From the NCBI GenBank assembly GCA_017882065.1, contig JADGQD010000080.1, forward strand, positions 1-8,503: a stretch of 8,503 nucleotides of DNA. Direction: 5' to 3'. The notes below the pieces were generated by a model. That model saw only the letters and a list, made by a program, of their open reading frames with translations. It made no database searches and was not told the DNA's origin. Below, in pieces: positions 1 through 5,095 of the stretch (the stretch's first letter is position 1; the number at the start of each line of letters is the position of its first letter). This DNA is from Anaerolineales bacterium (lineage in GTDB: Bacteria > Chloroflexota > Anaerolineae > Anaerolineales > Villigracilaceae). Made by a program: the position numbers and the translations under genes.

Positions 1-81
1 GGGGAAGACGGGACTTGAACCCGTACGCCTTGCGGCACAAAATCCTAAGTCTTGCGCGTCTGCCAATTCCGCCACTTCCCC
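1..81 (-). tRNA. tRNA-Leu (anticodon UAG)
   Basis: Read on the minus strand this folds as a complete class II tRNA. The acceptor stem is GGGGAAG with CTTCCCC. The D arm has a GCG/CGC stem. The anticodon stem is CAAGA with TTTTG around the 7-nt loop CTTAGGA, which puts anticodon UAG at 45-47. A long variable arm (GCC-GCAA-GGC) follows, then the T arm ACGGG-TTCAAGT-CCCGT. The long variable arm and the UAG anticodon identify a leucine tRNA reading CUA/CUN codons. The discriminator base and any encoded CCA lie just outside the window, so the gene is cut by one to four bases at its 3' end. Confidence 0.96.
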
Positions 82-92
82 GGAACTGGAAG

Positions 93-121
93 ATTATAAA
101 CGTAAGGGGGGTGTGCGTCAA
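93..121 (-). promoter_or_regulatory. Promoter of tRNA-Leu
   Basis: On the minus strand there is a -35 box TTGACG (116-121), a 17-nt spacer and a perfect -10 box TATAAT (93-98). Transcription would begin near 86, about five bases before the mature tRNA 5' end. That is a typical arrangement for a stand-alone tRNA gene. Confidence 0.85.
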
Positions 122-171
122 TAAAAGGGGTGTTACTGTTAATCTTTTGCTTACAGGAGAAAAGGGGTGTT

Positions 172-205
172 CTTTACGCGGTAAAGTACTGCACTATTTG
201 CAGTA
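172..205. promoter_or_regulatory. Two adjacent inverted repeats, possible operator
   Basis: Two perfect inverted repeats abut each other. The first is CTTTAC-N3-GTAAAG (172-186). The second is TACTGCA-N5-TGCAGTA (187-205), whose right arm runs into the -10 box of the downstream gene. The position, covering the -35 region and touching the -10, is where a dimeric repressor or activator would bind. The regulator is unknown. Confidence 0.5.
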
Positions 206-209
206 TAAT
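204..209 (+). promoter_or_regulatory. -10 box of the small hypothetical gene
   Basis: A perfect TATAAT hexamer lies 19 nt upstream of the chosen ATG at 229. No convincing -35 hexamer is seen at 16-18 nt spacing, because that stretch is occupied by the inverted repeats. This would fit an activator-dependent promoter. The predicted start near 216 leaves a leader of only about 13 nt with no Shine-Dalgarno sequence. Confidence 0.5.
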
Positions 210-228
210 CGCCGCATTCGTTTTTTCT

Positions 229-654
229 ATGGAGACTTCATTGAGCCGCATCTTCAACCCTGATAGCGCTGGAAAAGAACGTGCCCGTCTTACCAAAGCC
301 ATTGTGCTGGCTGTACGTGGGCTGGCGCAGCAAACCGGACCCGGAACCGAATCCCGCGATTTGGCTGCGTTCATTGCCATGGCTCTCGCCATCGTTGCCG
401 AGACGATAGATGTATCAGTGGCCGCCTGGGAAAAACGCGGCTACTGGGTCAAAGCCGACAGGTTCCGCATGGACTGGGCCTGGGCCGGGCACTTAGCCGA
501 AAAAATGCGACGTGCTGTGCAGATTGACGATTGGGGTGCGGTAGCCGAGGTAGCTGCGCTGACTGCCCAAAAGCTGTACAAGATTACCGTCCCGGTCGGG
601 AATCATCTCGGCAAGCCATGGGTGGGGGCATGGGAGGAATTGAAGAAACGCTAA
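229..654 (+). CDS. Small conserved-looking hypothetical protein (141 aa)
   Basis: I do not recognise a named family. The 141-residue product begins METSLSRIFN. It is predicted largely helical, with an Ala-rich segment around residues 45-60 (AAFIAMALAIVAETI) followed by a Trp-rich stretch (AAWEKRGYW, MDWAWAGHLAEKM). The C-terminus is basic (WEELKKR). There is no signal peptide, and the Ala-rich segment is amphipathic rather than clearly transmembrane. The frame stays open up to a GTG at 130, but I chose the ATG at 229 because a TATAAT box at 204-209 would put transcription initiation downstream of the GTG, and the residues encoded before 229 look like translated promoter. No ribosome binding site precedes the ATG. 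The gene is monocistronic and ends at a strong hairpin. Cytoplasmic location is inferred; function is unknown. Confidence 0.72.
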   Translation: METSLSRIFNPDSAGKERARLTKAIVLAVRGLAQQTGPGTESRDLAAFIAMALAIVAETIDVSVAAWEKRGYWVKADRFRMDWAWAGHLAEKMRRAVQIDDWGAVAEVAALTAQKLYKITVPVGNHLGKPWVGAWEELKKR

Positions 655-655
655 C

Positions 656-684
656 ACAGCCCCGGTGTCAAGCACCGGGGCTGT
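656..684. terminator. Bidirectional intrinsic terminator
   Basis: A perfect 12-bp stem (ACAGCCCCGGTG at 656-667 with its complement at 673-684) closes a 5-nt loop. It sits two bases after the stop codon of the plus-strand gene and 18 bases beyond the stop of the convergent lipoprotein gene. The tail is only moderately T-rich on either side (TTCTC on plus, GTTTCTTC on minus). It probably terminates both converging transcripts. Confidence 0.85.
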
Positions 685-702
685 TCTCATAGTTCAAATC
701 CA

Positions 703-1848
703 TTACGGCGTGGTGTACGTTACGATCAGGTTGGGATTTGTGAATGTAATCCTATCCTTGATGGCGTCACCATTCGACCCCGAGAATTGCAGGCGTAACT
801 GGAGCCGTGATGTACCCAGTTTAGATTGCAGGTTAGTCTTGAGTTCGGGGGAGGATTCAATGGTGTTAAGGGCCTCAGCTGAGCTCCAATCAGCGATCTT
901 CCCAGGAGGAAAACCGACAACGAAGTCGCCAGGCTCAAGCGTGAGACCATAATCTGTGGCATATGCATGCAAGACGCCCAGACCCCCAAACGGATTTCCC
1001 GTTATTGTGTAGGCTGTGAAGTCAAACTTAACTTCGTTGATGGTGGCATTGGTCGGGATACCGGTAATATCGTAACTTAAGAAAGCCTCGCACGAGCGGG
1101 AAATATCTGCGTTCGACTCGCCGGCTGTATAGTCTGGCCACGGCCCCGCATCCGAACGTATTGTTCCGCTCTCGCCAACTTTTGGCACGAGCGTGACGGA
1201 GGTCGTTGCGACCACAACGATCTTCACGATGAAAGTACCACCTGAAGGTGTGATGCCAAAGACTACCCCGCCCGGGTCACGCAGGCGCCAGTAACCGGTG
1301 TACGTTCCGGTAGCGGCTGGCGTTTTCAAGTTGACAGTCAGGTCAACCCACTGCCTTGGGTTGACTACGCCAGTCGTCAACTGCTGAGTGTAGCCGGCAG
1401 TGACACCTAGCCCATCGCCGTGGTCAAAGATGAGCAGGTAACTAGAATTCCAAGAACAGGTACCCACGTTGCGGATGCGCCAGGTTTTGGAAAAAACCTG
1501 GTTGGGAGTCATCTTCGTGTTATCCGGGACGGTCACATCAATGCTGGCCGGATCCCATGTTGCCAGATTGCAGGGGATGGGTGTATTGGTCGGAGTATTG
1601 ACCGCAGTATTAGTTGGGTTGGGAGAATTGGTCGGGATGGGAGTAAATGTTGACGTAGGTACATTAGGCACAGTTGAGGTTGGCGATGCGAGTAAAGCCA
1701 CCCGTGTTAACTCAGCCGCAACTGTCTGAGCGGCCTGGGTAAAAATCGCGTCTGGAGATTCCTGAGTCGCCGTACCACCATTGCCGGGAAGGTTGCATGC
1801 TGCAGCCAGCAGTGCGAGCAAAACAAGAGCAATAAGTGATTTCTTCAT
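703..1848 (-). CDS. Surface lipoprotein with NBR1-type Ig domain
   Basis: This 381-aa secreted lipoprotein has a lipoprotein signal peptide: two lysines, a hydrophobic core at residues 5-17, and a lipobox ending Ala-Ala-Ala-Cys18. A short helical segment (about 30-53) leads into a Thr/Pro/Asn-rich low-complexity linker (about 54-92), which probably spans the envelope. Residues about 93-212 form a beta-sandwich matching the NBR1 central Ig-like domain common in Chloroflexota surface proteins, with the signature KTWRIRNVGTCSW (121-133) and WVDLTVNL (167-174). Residues about 213-381 are a second beta-rich domain (FLSYDITGIP, then a conserved-looking C-terminal strand NPNLIVTYTTP). It resembles the DNRLRE or carbohydrate-binding jelly-roll type, but this assignment is weak. 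No catalytic motif is visible, so a binding or adhesion role is inferred. AAGGAG lies 7 nt before the ATG. The gene appears monocistronic. Confidence 0.88.
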   Translation of the reverse strand: MKKSLIALVLLALLAAACNLPGNGGTATQESPDAIFTQAAQTVAAELTRVALLASPTSTVPNVPTSTFTPIPTNSPNPTNTAVNTPTNTPIPCNLATWDPASIDVTVPDNTKMTPNQVFSKTWRIRNVGTCSWNSSYLLIFDHGDGLGVTAGYTQQLTTGVVNPRQWVDLTVNLKTPAATGTYTGYWRLRDPGGVVFGITPSGGTFIVKIVVVATTSVTLVPKVGESGTIRSDAGPWPDYTAGESNADISRSCEAFLSYDITGIPTNATINEVKFDFTAYTITGNPFGGLGVLHAYATDYGLTLEPGDFVVGFPPGKIADWSSAEALNTIESSPELKTNLQSKLGTSRLQLRLQFSGSNGDAIKDRITFTNPNLIVTYTTP

Positions 1849-1870
1849 TGGGTCTCTCCTTCTTACAGAT

Positions 1871-1899
1871 AGTTTAATAAATTAGACAGATATAGTCAA
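1871..1899 (-). promoter_or_regulatory. Promoter of the lipoprotein gene
   Basis: On the minus strand there is TTGACT (1894-1899), a 17-nt spacer and TAAACT (1871-1876). Transcription would start near 1864, immediately upstream of the AAGGAG ribosome binding site (1856-1861). Confidence 0.75.
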
Positions 1900-1926
1900 T
1901 GGGTAAGACGCCATGGGTAAGACGCC
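1899..1926. repeat. Tandem 14-bp direct repeat
   Basis: ATGGGTAAGACGCC occurs twice head-to-tail (1899-1912 and 1913-1926) with no spacer and no mismatch. It lies directly upstream of the -35 box of the lipoprotein promoter and downstream of the radical SAM stop codon. It may be an activator site or simply a replication-slippage duplication. Confidence 0.8.
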
Positions 1927-1953
1927 TTATCCCCCGAGTAAGTTCCTGGATAA

Positions 1954-3111
1954 TTAAAACAGTGAAGGCTGGTAGGCTGCCTGTCGCCCGTCTAGTAGCA
2001 GGAATGGGGCAGCCCTTTCAGTCAGAATACCCAACTTTCTCAGGGATATCACATCCCTGATTTTGGTCTGGAGGCGCACCAGCAGGATGGTATCTGCGCC
2101 CTTCGGCCCAATTCCAGGGACGCGTAACAACATATGACGGTCGGCGCAATTGATCTCTATCGGCTGCTCCGCCAAATTCCGCTGCGCCCAGGCTAGTTTC
2201 GGGTCGCTCTGGACCGGGAGCCTGCCGTCCGCTTCGAAGGGCAGTTCCTCCAACTCGAACCCGTAATCGCGCAACAAAAACGAAGCCTGGTACAAGCGAT
2301 GCTCGCGAATGGGAGGGGTGGGAGCCTGGTTTTCCAATGGAGTGTCAGGAATAGGTTGGAAACGTGAATAATAAGCGCGCTTCAATCCGAGATGGCTGTA
2401 AAGATATTGCGTAGCAGTCAACAGTTCGAGGTCCGATTCGCCTGCGCCGCCTGCTACGAACTGGGTCACAGACGAGGGCCAGCGTCCCTGCCAGCCGCGA
2501 TAAGACGGTTGAGTCCGGCGGATTTCGTTCATCCACTTTAACGGTTGGAGCAATTCTTCGATGAATTGTTTGTGGGGGGCCAGGCGGGCCAATCGTTCGG
2601 TGTTGGGCGCTTCCAGATTGACCGACACTCGGTCAGCTAGTTGCATGGCGCGTTCAACCTGGGCGTGTTCAGCGCCGGGCATCACCTTGAGATGGATGTA
2701 GCCACGGAAGCCCAATTTGTGGCGCAAAATTTCGGCGGTATCGAGTAGTTTATCTTGCGTGCGGATTCCACCTCCGGTGACACCTGAGCTGAGAAAGATT
2801 CCCTCGGTAATGCCTTTCTGGGTCAACATAACAAACAGACGGGCAAACTCTTCCGGTTGGAAAGTAGCACGCCGGAAATCCCGCCCAGCACGGAAGGGAC
2901 AGTAAAAGCAGTCTCGTTCGCAAACCGATGTGAGCAGGGTTTTGAGAAGTTTGATTTTTTGGCCGTTGGGGAGTATCGCTGGATGGACGAAAACTGCATC
3001 CGGGCAGTTCTCGGTTTTATCCAGATAAGGTGTACCGGTCGGGGTACGTTCCTCGGCTGGCTCGAAAGACATCTGCTCGCTGAGCGCCTTCAGACGGACA
3101 ATTGCATCCAT
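1954..3111 (-). CDS. Putative DNA modification/repair radical SAM protein with C-terminal HhH
   Basis: This 385-aa protein matches the family annotated as putative DNA modification/repair radical SAM protein (TIGR03916 type, often linked to a uracil-DNA-glycosylase-like gene). The N-terminal core carries the cluster motif CERDCFYC: Cys64, Cys68 and Cys71 in CX3CX2C spacing bind a [4Fe-4S] cluster and SAM. LSSGVTGGG (108-115) and LKVMPGA (141-147) are further barrel motifs. The C-terminal part has a helix-hairpin-helix, LLRVPGIGPKGADTIL (328-343), a non-specific DNA-binding element. The reaction is not established for the family. The protein ends QPSLF, resembling a beta-clamp-binding pentapeptide. 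No glycosylase partner gene is in the window. The ATG at 3109-3111 is supported by a consensus promoter that puts the transcript start at or next to the start codon, so no Shine-Dalgarno is expected. Confidence 0.88.
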   Translation of the reverse strand: MDAIVRLKALSEQMSFEPAEERTPTGTPYLDKTENCPDAVFVHPAILPNGQKIKLLKTLLTSVCERDCFYCPFRAGRDFRRATFQPEEFARLFVMLTQKGITEGIFLSSGVTGGGIRTQDKLLDTAEILRHKLGFRGYIHLKVMPGAEHAQVERAMQLADRVSVNLEAPNTERLARLAPHKQFIEELLQPLKWMNEIRRTQPSYRGWQGRWPSSVTQFVAGGAGESDLELLTATQYLYSHLGLKRAYYSRFQPIPDTPLENQAPTPPIREHRLYQASFLLRDYGFELEELPFEADGRLPVQSDPKLAWAQRNLAEQPIEINCADRHMLLRVPGIGPKGADTILLVRLQTKIRDVISLRKLGILTERAAPFLLLDGRQAAYQPSLF

Positions 3112-3117
3112 ACCCTT

Positions 3118-3145
3118 ATTATAGAACAGATATTCTAAATGTCAA
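3118..3145 (-). promoter_or_regulatory. Consensus promoter of the radical SAM gene, probably leaderless
   Basis: On the minus strand there is a perfect TTGACA (3140-3145), a 16-nt spacer and a perfect TATAAT (3118-3123). Only six bases separate the -10 box from the ATG, so the transcript should start at or within a base or two of the start codon. The spacer contains a near-palindrome, AGAAC-N4-ATTCT (3123-3136), which could be an operator. Confidence 0.85.
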
Positions 3146-3158
3146 GGATAACTGTTAG

Positions 3159-3299
3159 TGCGAGGCGGAAGTTGTCAATGCAAAGGCTGTCTTCGAGCAT
3201 CTACCTTTGATGGTAGATGGCACGTTCAGCGTTGACTTGCAGGCGAGGAGTCCAGAAATGATCGTGGATGGAAATCTGGCGGAAGGAGAGTTCATTCAT
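3159..3299 (-). pseudogene. GH127-like glycoside hydrolase, N-terminal remnant
   Basis: From an ATG at 3297-3299 the minus strand encodes 33 residues, counted to the stop, that resemble the start of GH127-type beta-L-arabinofuranosidases. The key match is FRQISIHDHFWTPRLQVN. A TAG codon at 3201-3203 interrupts the frame after IYHQR. The same frame then continues MLEDSLCIDNFRLA, again as expected for this family (Leu-Glu-x-x, then the Asp-Asn-Phe-Arg signature). Similarity stops near 3159, and the radical SAM promoter begins 14 bases further on. Only about 47 codons of a protein usually over 600 residues remain, so this is a truncated relic with a nonsense mutation. A CAG-to-TAG change would explain the stop. 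The family call rests on recalled motif patterns, not on an alignment. Confidence 0.6.
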
Positions 3300-3305
3300 G
3301 CGTTG

Positions 3306-3311
3306 ATTATA
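3306..3311 (-). promoter_or_regulatory. -10 box of the GH127 relic
   Basis: A perfect TATAAT on the minus strand sits six bases before the relic's ATG, the same distance as in the radical SAM gene. No good -35 hexamer is visible. It looks like the surviving leaderless promoter of the decayed gene. Confidence 0.4.
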
Positions 3312-3484
3312 ACTCTCGCGGCCATTCCCGCCTTCATGGAACTTTCTCTCCAGTAGAGAGACAACCCGGAGAGGTGGGGGAGACTGTAAAGGGAGAAGGA
3401 TGAAGAATAACAAAAAGATAAAATAAATTGAAGAGGAATTTTCGTCTTTCCAAATTTCGCCTTTAGCCTTTACAAGTGGGGGGC
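3312..3484. other. Non-coding stretch upstream of the recombinase
   Basis: I see no supported gene, RNA or repeat here. It is partly A/T-rich (about 3400-3480) and probably combines the upstream region of the decayed glycosidase gene with that of the recombinase. Confidence 0.5.
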
Positions 3485-3513
3485 TTGACAGCGGGATGAT
3501 TTGGATATAAAAT
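3485..3513 (+). promoter_or_regulatory. Promoter of the tyrosine recombinase
   Basis: TTGACA (3485-3490), a 17-nt spacer and TAAAAT (3508-3513) form a near-consensus sigma-70 promoter. It gives a leader of about 40 nt. The ribosome binding site is the modest AGGAA (3551-3555), six bases before the ATG. A weak inverted repeat (GTTAT at 3531-3535, ATAAC at 3543-3547) lies in the leader. Confidence 0.75.
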
Positions 3514-3561
3514 ATTAATGGTTTCGATAAGTTATATTATCAATAACATTAGGAACCCCAT

Positions 3562-4539
3562 ATGAAAAGCCCTACAATCGCCCAAACCATCGTAAAATAC
3601 TTGGATACCGTCAGAATGGCTCGCAGCGTGAATACAGGCCGCGCCTACGCCAATGGGATGCGCGTGTTCACTGCTGTGCTGAAAGAAAACCATCTCGACC
3701 CGGAACGCTCATTCGTATCCGTGCTGACGGAAGATGCCGCCTCCTGGATGGCTGATGCGCTCAAGGATTTCTCTCCAGCCACCGAGCAACTCTACCTGGC
3801 CGCCACCGTCCGCTTATATGAATACCTTGCGGCGGAAAGACTCGCCGAGATCAACCTGCCCCGCCTGCGGCTCCTCTTGCGCCAGCGCACCAGGCGTCCC
3901 GGTCAACGTTTACCCCAGTTCCCGCGTGACGATATCGAGCGTGTACTTGATTATGTGATTAATATCACAATACAGTTGTCTGACAACCCGGAAGTATGCT
4001 TACGCGCATTAAGAGACCGCGCCTTCCTGCTGACCCTGGCGGATACGGGATTGCGCGTCCACGAGGCTTGCAACCTGCGCCGAGGCGACATTGACTGGAA
4101 CGAAGGACGCGCCATCATCATCGGTAAAGGCAACAAGCAAGCCGTTGTTCGTTTCTCGACCCGCAGCCTGGGTGCGCTAAAGGATTATCTCTCCACTCGA
4201 GCAGTTCTCGATGGCAGCTCCGGACGTCCCCTCCCCTCCCTACCCCTCTTCGCACGTCACGACAAGGGCGCCGGTAAGAAGATCAAGCCTATCACGACAA
4301 CCACGGGACGAAACATTGTCAGTGAACGCGTCCGCCAGGCGCTCGGTGACCAGGCCGAGGGTCGCATTACACCCCACTCATTTCGTCATTATTTCGTGAC
4401 CACCGTTTTGCGCGCTTCGGGCAATCTCAAACTGGCACAGGAACTTGCCCGGCATGTCAGCATTCAGGTCACGCAGCGCTATGCGCATCTCTCTGATGAT
4501 GAACTCGACCGGGGATACCACGAAATATTCGAGGGTTGA
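3562..4539 (+). CDS. Tyrosine recombinase/integrase (XerC/XerD-like)
   Basis: This 325-aa site-specific recombinase cuts and rejoins DNA through a 3'-phosphotyrosine intermediate. The N-terminal SAM-like core-binding domain spans about residues 5-95. The catalytic domain follows with all six active-site residues in order: Arg165 (DTGLRVHEACNLRRGDIDW), Lys189 (IIGKGNKQ), His272 and Arg275 (TPHSFRHYF), His298 (LARHVSIQVTQ) and the nucleophile Tyr307 (QRYAHLS). The length and lack of an arm-binding domain resemble Xer or integron-like simple recombinases rather than phage integrases. It is complete and has its own promoter. No cargo genes, partner recombinase or flanking att-type repeats are evident, so either a housekeeping Xer-like role or a remnant mobile-element integrase is possible. 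Adjacent decayed DNA upstream is compatible with past rearrangement. Confidence 0.93.
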   Translation: MKSPTIAQTIVKYLDTVRMARSVNTGRAYANGMRVFTAVLKENHLDPERSFVSVLTEDAASWMADALKDFSPATEQLYLAATVRLYEYLAAERLAEINLPRLRLLLRQRTRRPGQRLPQFPRDDIERVLDYVINITIQLSDNPEVCLRALRDRAFLLTLADTGLRVHEACNLRRGDIDWNEGRAIIIGKGNKQAVVRFSTRSLGALKDYLSTRAVLDGSSGRPLPSLPLFARHDKGAGKKIKPITTTTGRNIVSERVRQALGDQAEGRITPHSFRHYFVTTVLRASGNLKLAQELARHVSIQVTQRYAHLSDDELDRGYHEIFEG

Positions 4540-4587
4540 GCCATACCTCAGTGTCCTTAATATAAAGCTACCGACCAACAGGTTCGA

Positions 4588-4608
4588 GCCGGAAAGAATC
4601 CTTCCGGC
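4588..4608 (+). terminator. Possible terminator of the recombinase gene
   Basis: GCCGGAA and TTCCGGC form a perfect 7-bp, GC-rich stem around a 7-nt loop, about 50 bases after the recombinase stop codon. No T-tract follows, so intrinsic termination is uncertain. Confidence 0.35.
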
Positions 4609-4700
4609 AGCCAGCGCTTCGTATGCAAGGCCTGCGTAAAGAAGTACGCCCCTCCCCCCACCCCATCCGGGTGACCGTAGGAGACAAAAAGGCAAGTCAT

Positions 4701-4799
4701 CCTAATGTGGCCTCGAAGGCCAGAGCTTTCGCAGCGTGGCCGTAAATTAGGCTCAAATCCAAAAATGGTTGTCAATTGGATTAATGAATACGCGGCCAC
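4701..4799. repeat. Nested inverted repeats
   Basis: Several perfect arms lie within 100 bases: TGGCCT-CGA-AGGCCA (4708-4722); CCTAAT (4701-4706) with ATTAGG (4746-4751); GTGGCCG (4736-4742) with CGGCCAC (4793-4799); and inside the last pair, AATCCAA (4756-4762) with TTGGATT (4776-4782). They could fold as a branched RNA or DNA structure. Some pairings are mutually exclusive. The function is unknown. Confidence 0.45.
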
Positions 4800-4976
4800 A
4801 GCACTTTGTCCGGGGTTTCATAATTTTCCGGGAGAAGGATACCTTCATGGGGATACGCTTTGATTGTAAATGTAATCTTTCCCGAATCCCCCGGGCGGGT
4901 TATGTGTCCCAAGAGGACATTGCCCCATCATCTTTGTCATTCTGCCCGTAATACTTCCGCACAATTCAGGATAAAT

Positions 4977-5020
4977 ATCACTTGTATTAGATTGTGCTAA
5001 ACTGCACAATCTAAAGTGAT
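4977..5020. promoter_or_regulatory. Large palindromic operator upstream of hdrA, Rex-like core
   Basis: An 11-bp perfect inverted repeat (TTAGATTGTGC at 4987-4997 and its complement at 5004-5014) flanks a 6-nt centre. It is extended by ATCACT (4977-4982) and AGTGAT (5015-5020) after a 4-nt bulge. The core reads TTGTG-N8-CACAA (4992-5009), the half-site spacing of operators for Rex, the NADH/NAD+ sensing repressor; CRP/FNR-type binding is an alternative. The centre, TAAACT (4998-5003), with TG two bases before it, could be an extended -10 box, so a bound repressor would block initiation of the hdrA transcript. Confidence 0.6.
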
Positions 5021-5050
5021 TGTTCTTTAACTTCTGAGGAGGTAGCCGAG

Positions 5051-5095
5051 GTGTCCGGTTCGTCATTGCCCAGAGGAATGGAGGCGTCCCTATGA
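5051..5095 (+). CDS. Putative 14-codon leader ORF coupled to hdrA
   Basis: GTG at 5051 opens a frame encoding MSGSSLPRGMEASL. It stops at TGA (5093-5095), which overlaps the hdrA ATG as ATGA. It is preceded by a near-perfect Shine-Dalgarno, GAGGAGGT (5036-5043), seven bases upstream and stronger than the GGAGG site serving hdrA itself. Ribosomes finishing the leader would be placed on the hdrA start, suggesting translational coupling. The peptide shows no run of regulatory codons. It may equally be a chance frame after a strong SD, so expression is inferred. Confidence 0.4.
   Translation: MSGSSLPRGMEASL

Larger units (their letters stand above)
4540..4976. other. Gene-free intergenic region with several hairpins
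   Basis: No open frame here has recognisable protein character. The stretch contains a hairpin after the recombinase (4588-4608), a cluster of nested inverted repeats (4701-4799) and a short hairpin GAAGG-ATA-CCTTC (4834-4846). It may be decayed DNA, an extended regulatory region or a structured RNA. Confidence 0.5.

Noticed and set aside
130..228. GTG start at 130 extending the small hypothetical protein by 33 residues
   Set aside because: The extension would cross the TATAAT box and both palindromes, and the residues look like translated non-coding DNA.
1..4539. Integration of an element at tRNA-Leu by the tyrosine recombinase
   Set aside because: The recombinase is about 3.5 kb from the tRNA with chromosomal-type genes between, and I see no repeat of the tRNA 3' end within the window. 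The tRNA 3' end is at the window edge, so the outer side cannot be judged.
4581..4600. GGTTCGAGCC resembling a tRNA T-arm after the recombinase, a possible attachment site
   Set aside because: The flanking bases do not form the five-pair T stem, and no acceptor or anticodon arm can be found nearby.
4378..4695. Minus-strand frame of 105 codons over the end of the recombinase
   Set aside because: It overlaps the catalytic C-terminus of a clear gene, lacks a ribosome binding site and shows no protein-like motif.
4769..4951. Short plus-strand frame of 60 codons in the intergenic region
   Set aside because: It has no Shine-Dalgarno, no recognisable family and crosses several hairpins. I could not support it as a gene.
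4987..5020. The palindrome read as an intrinsic terminator
   Set aside because: The stem is A/T-rich, a weak T-run follows only after AGTGAT, and its place at the hdrA promoter favours an operator.
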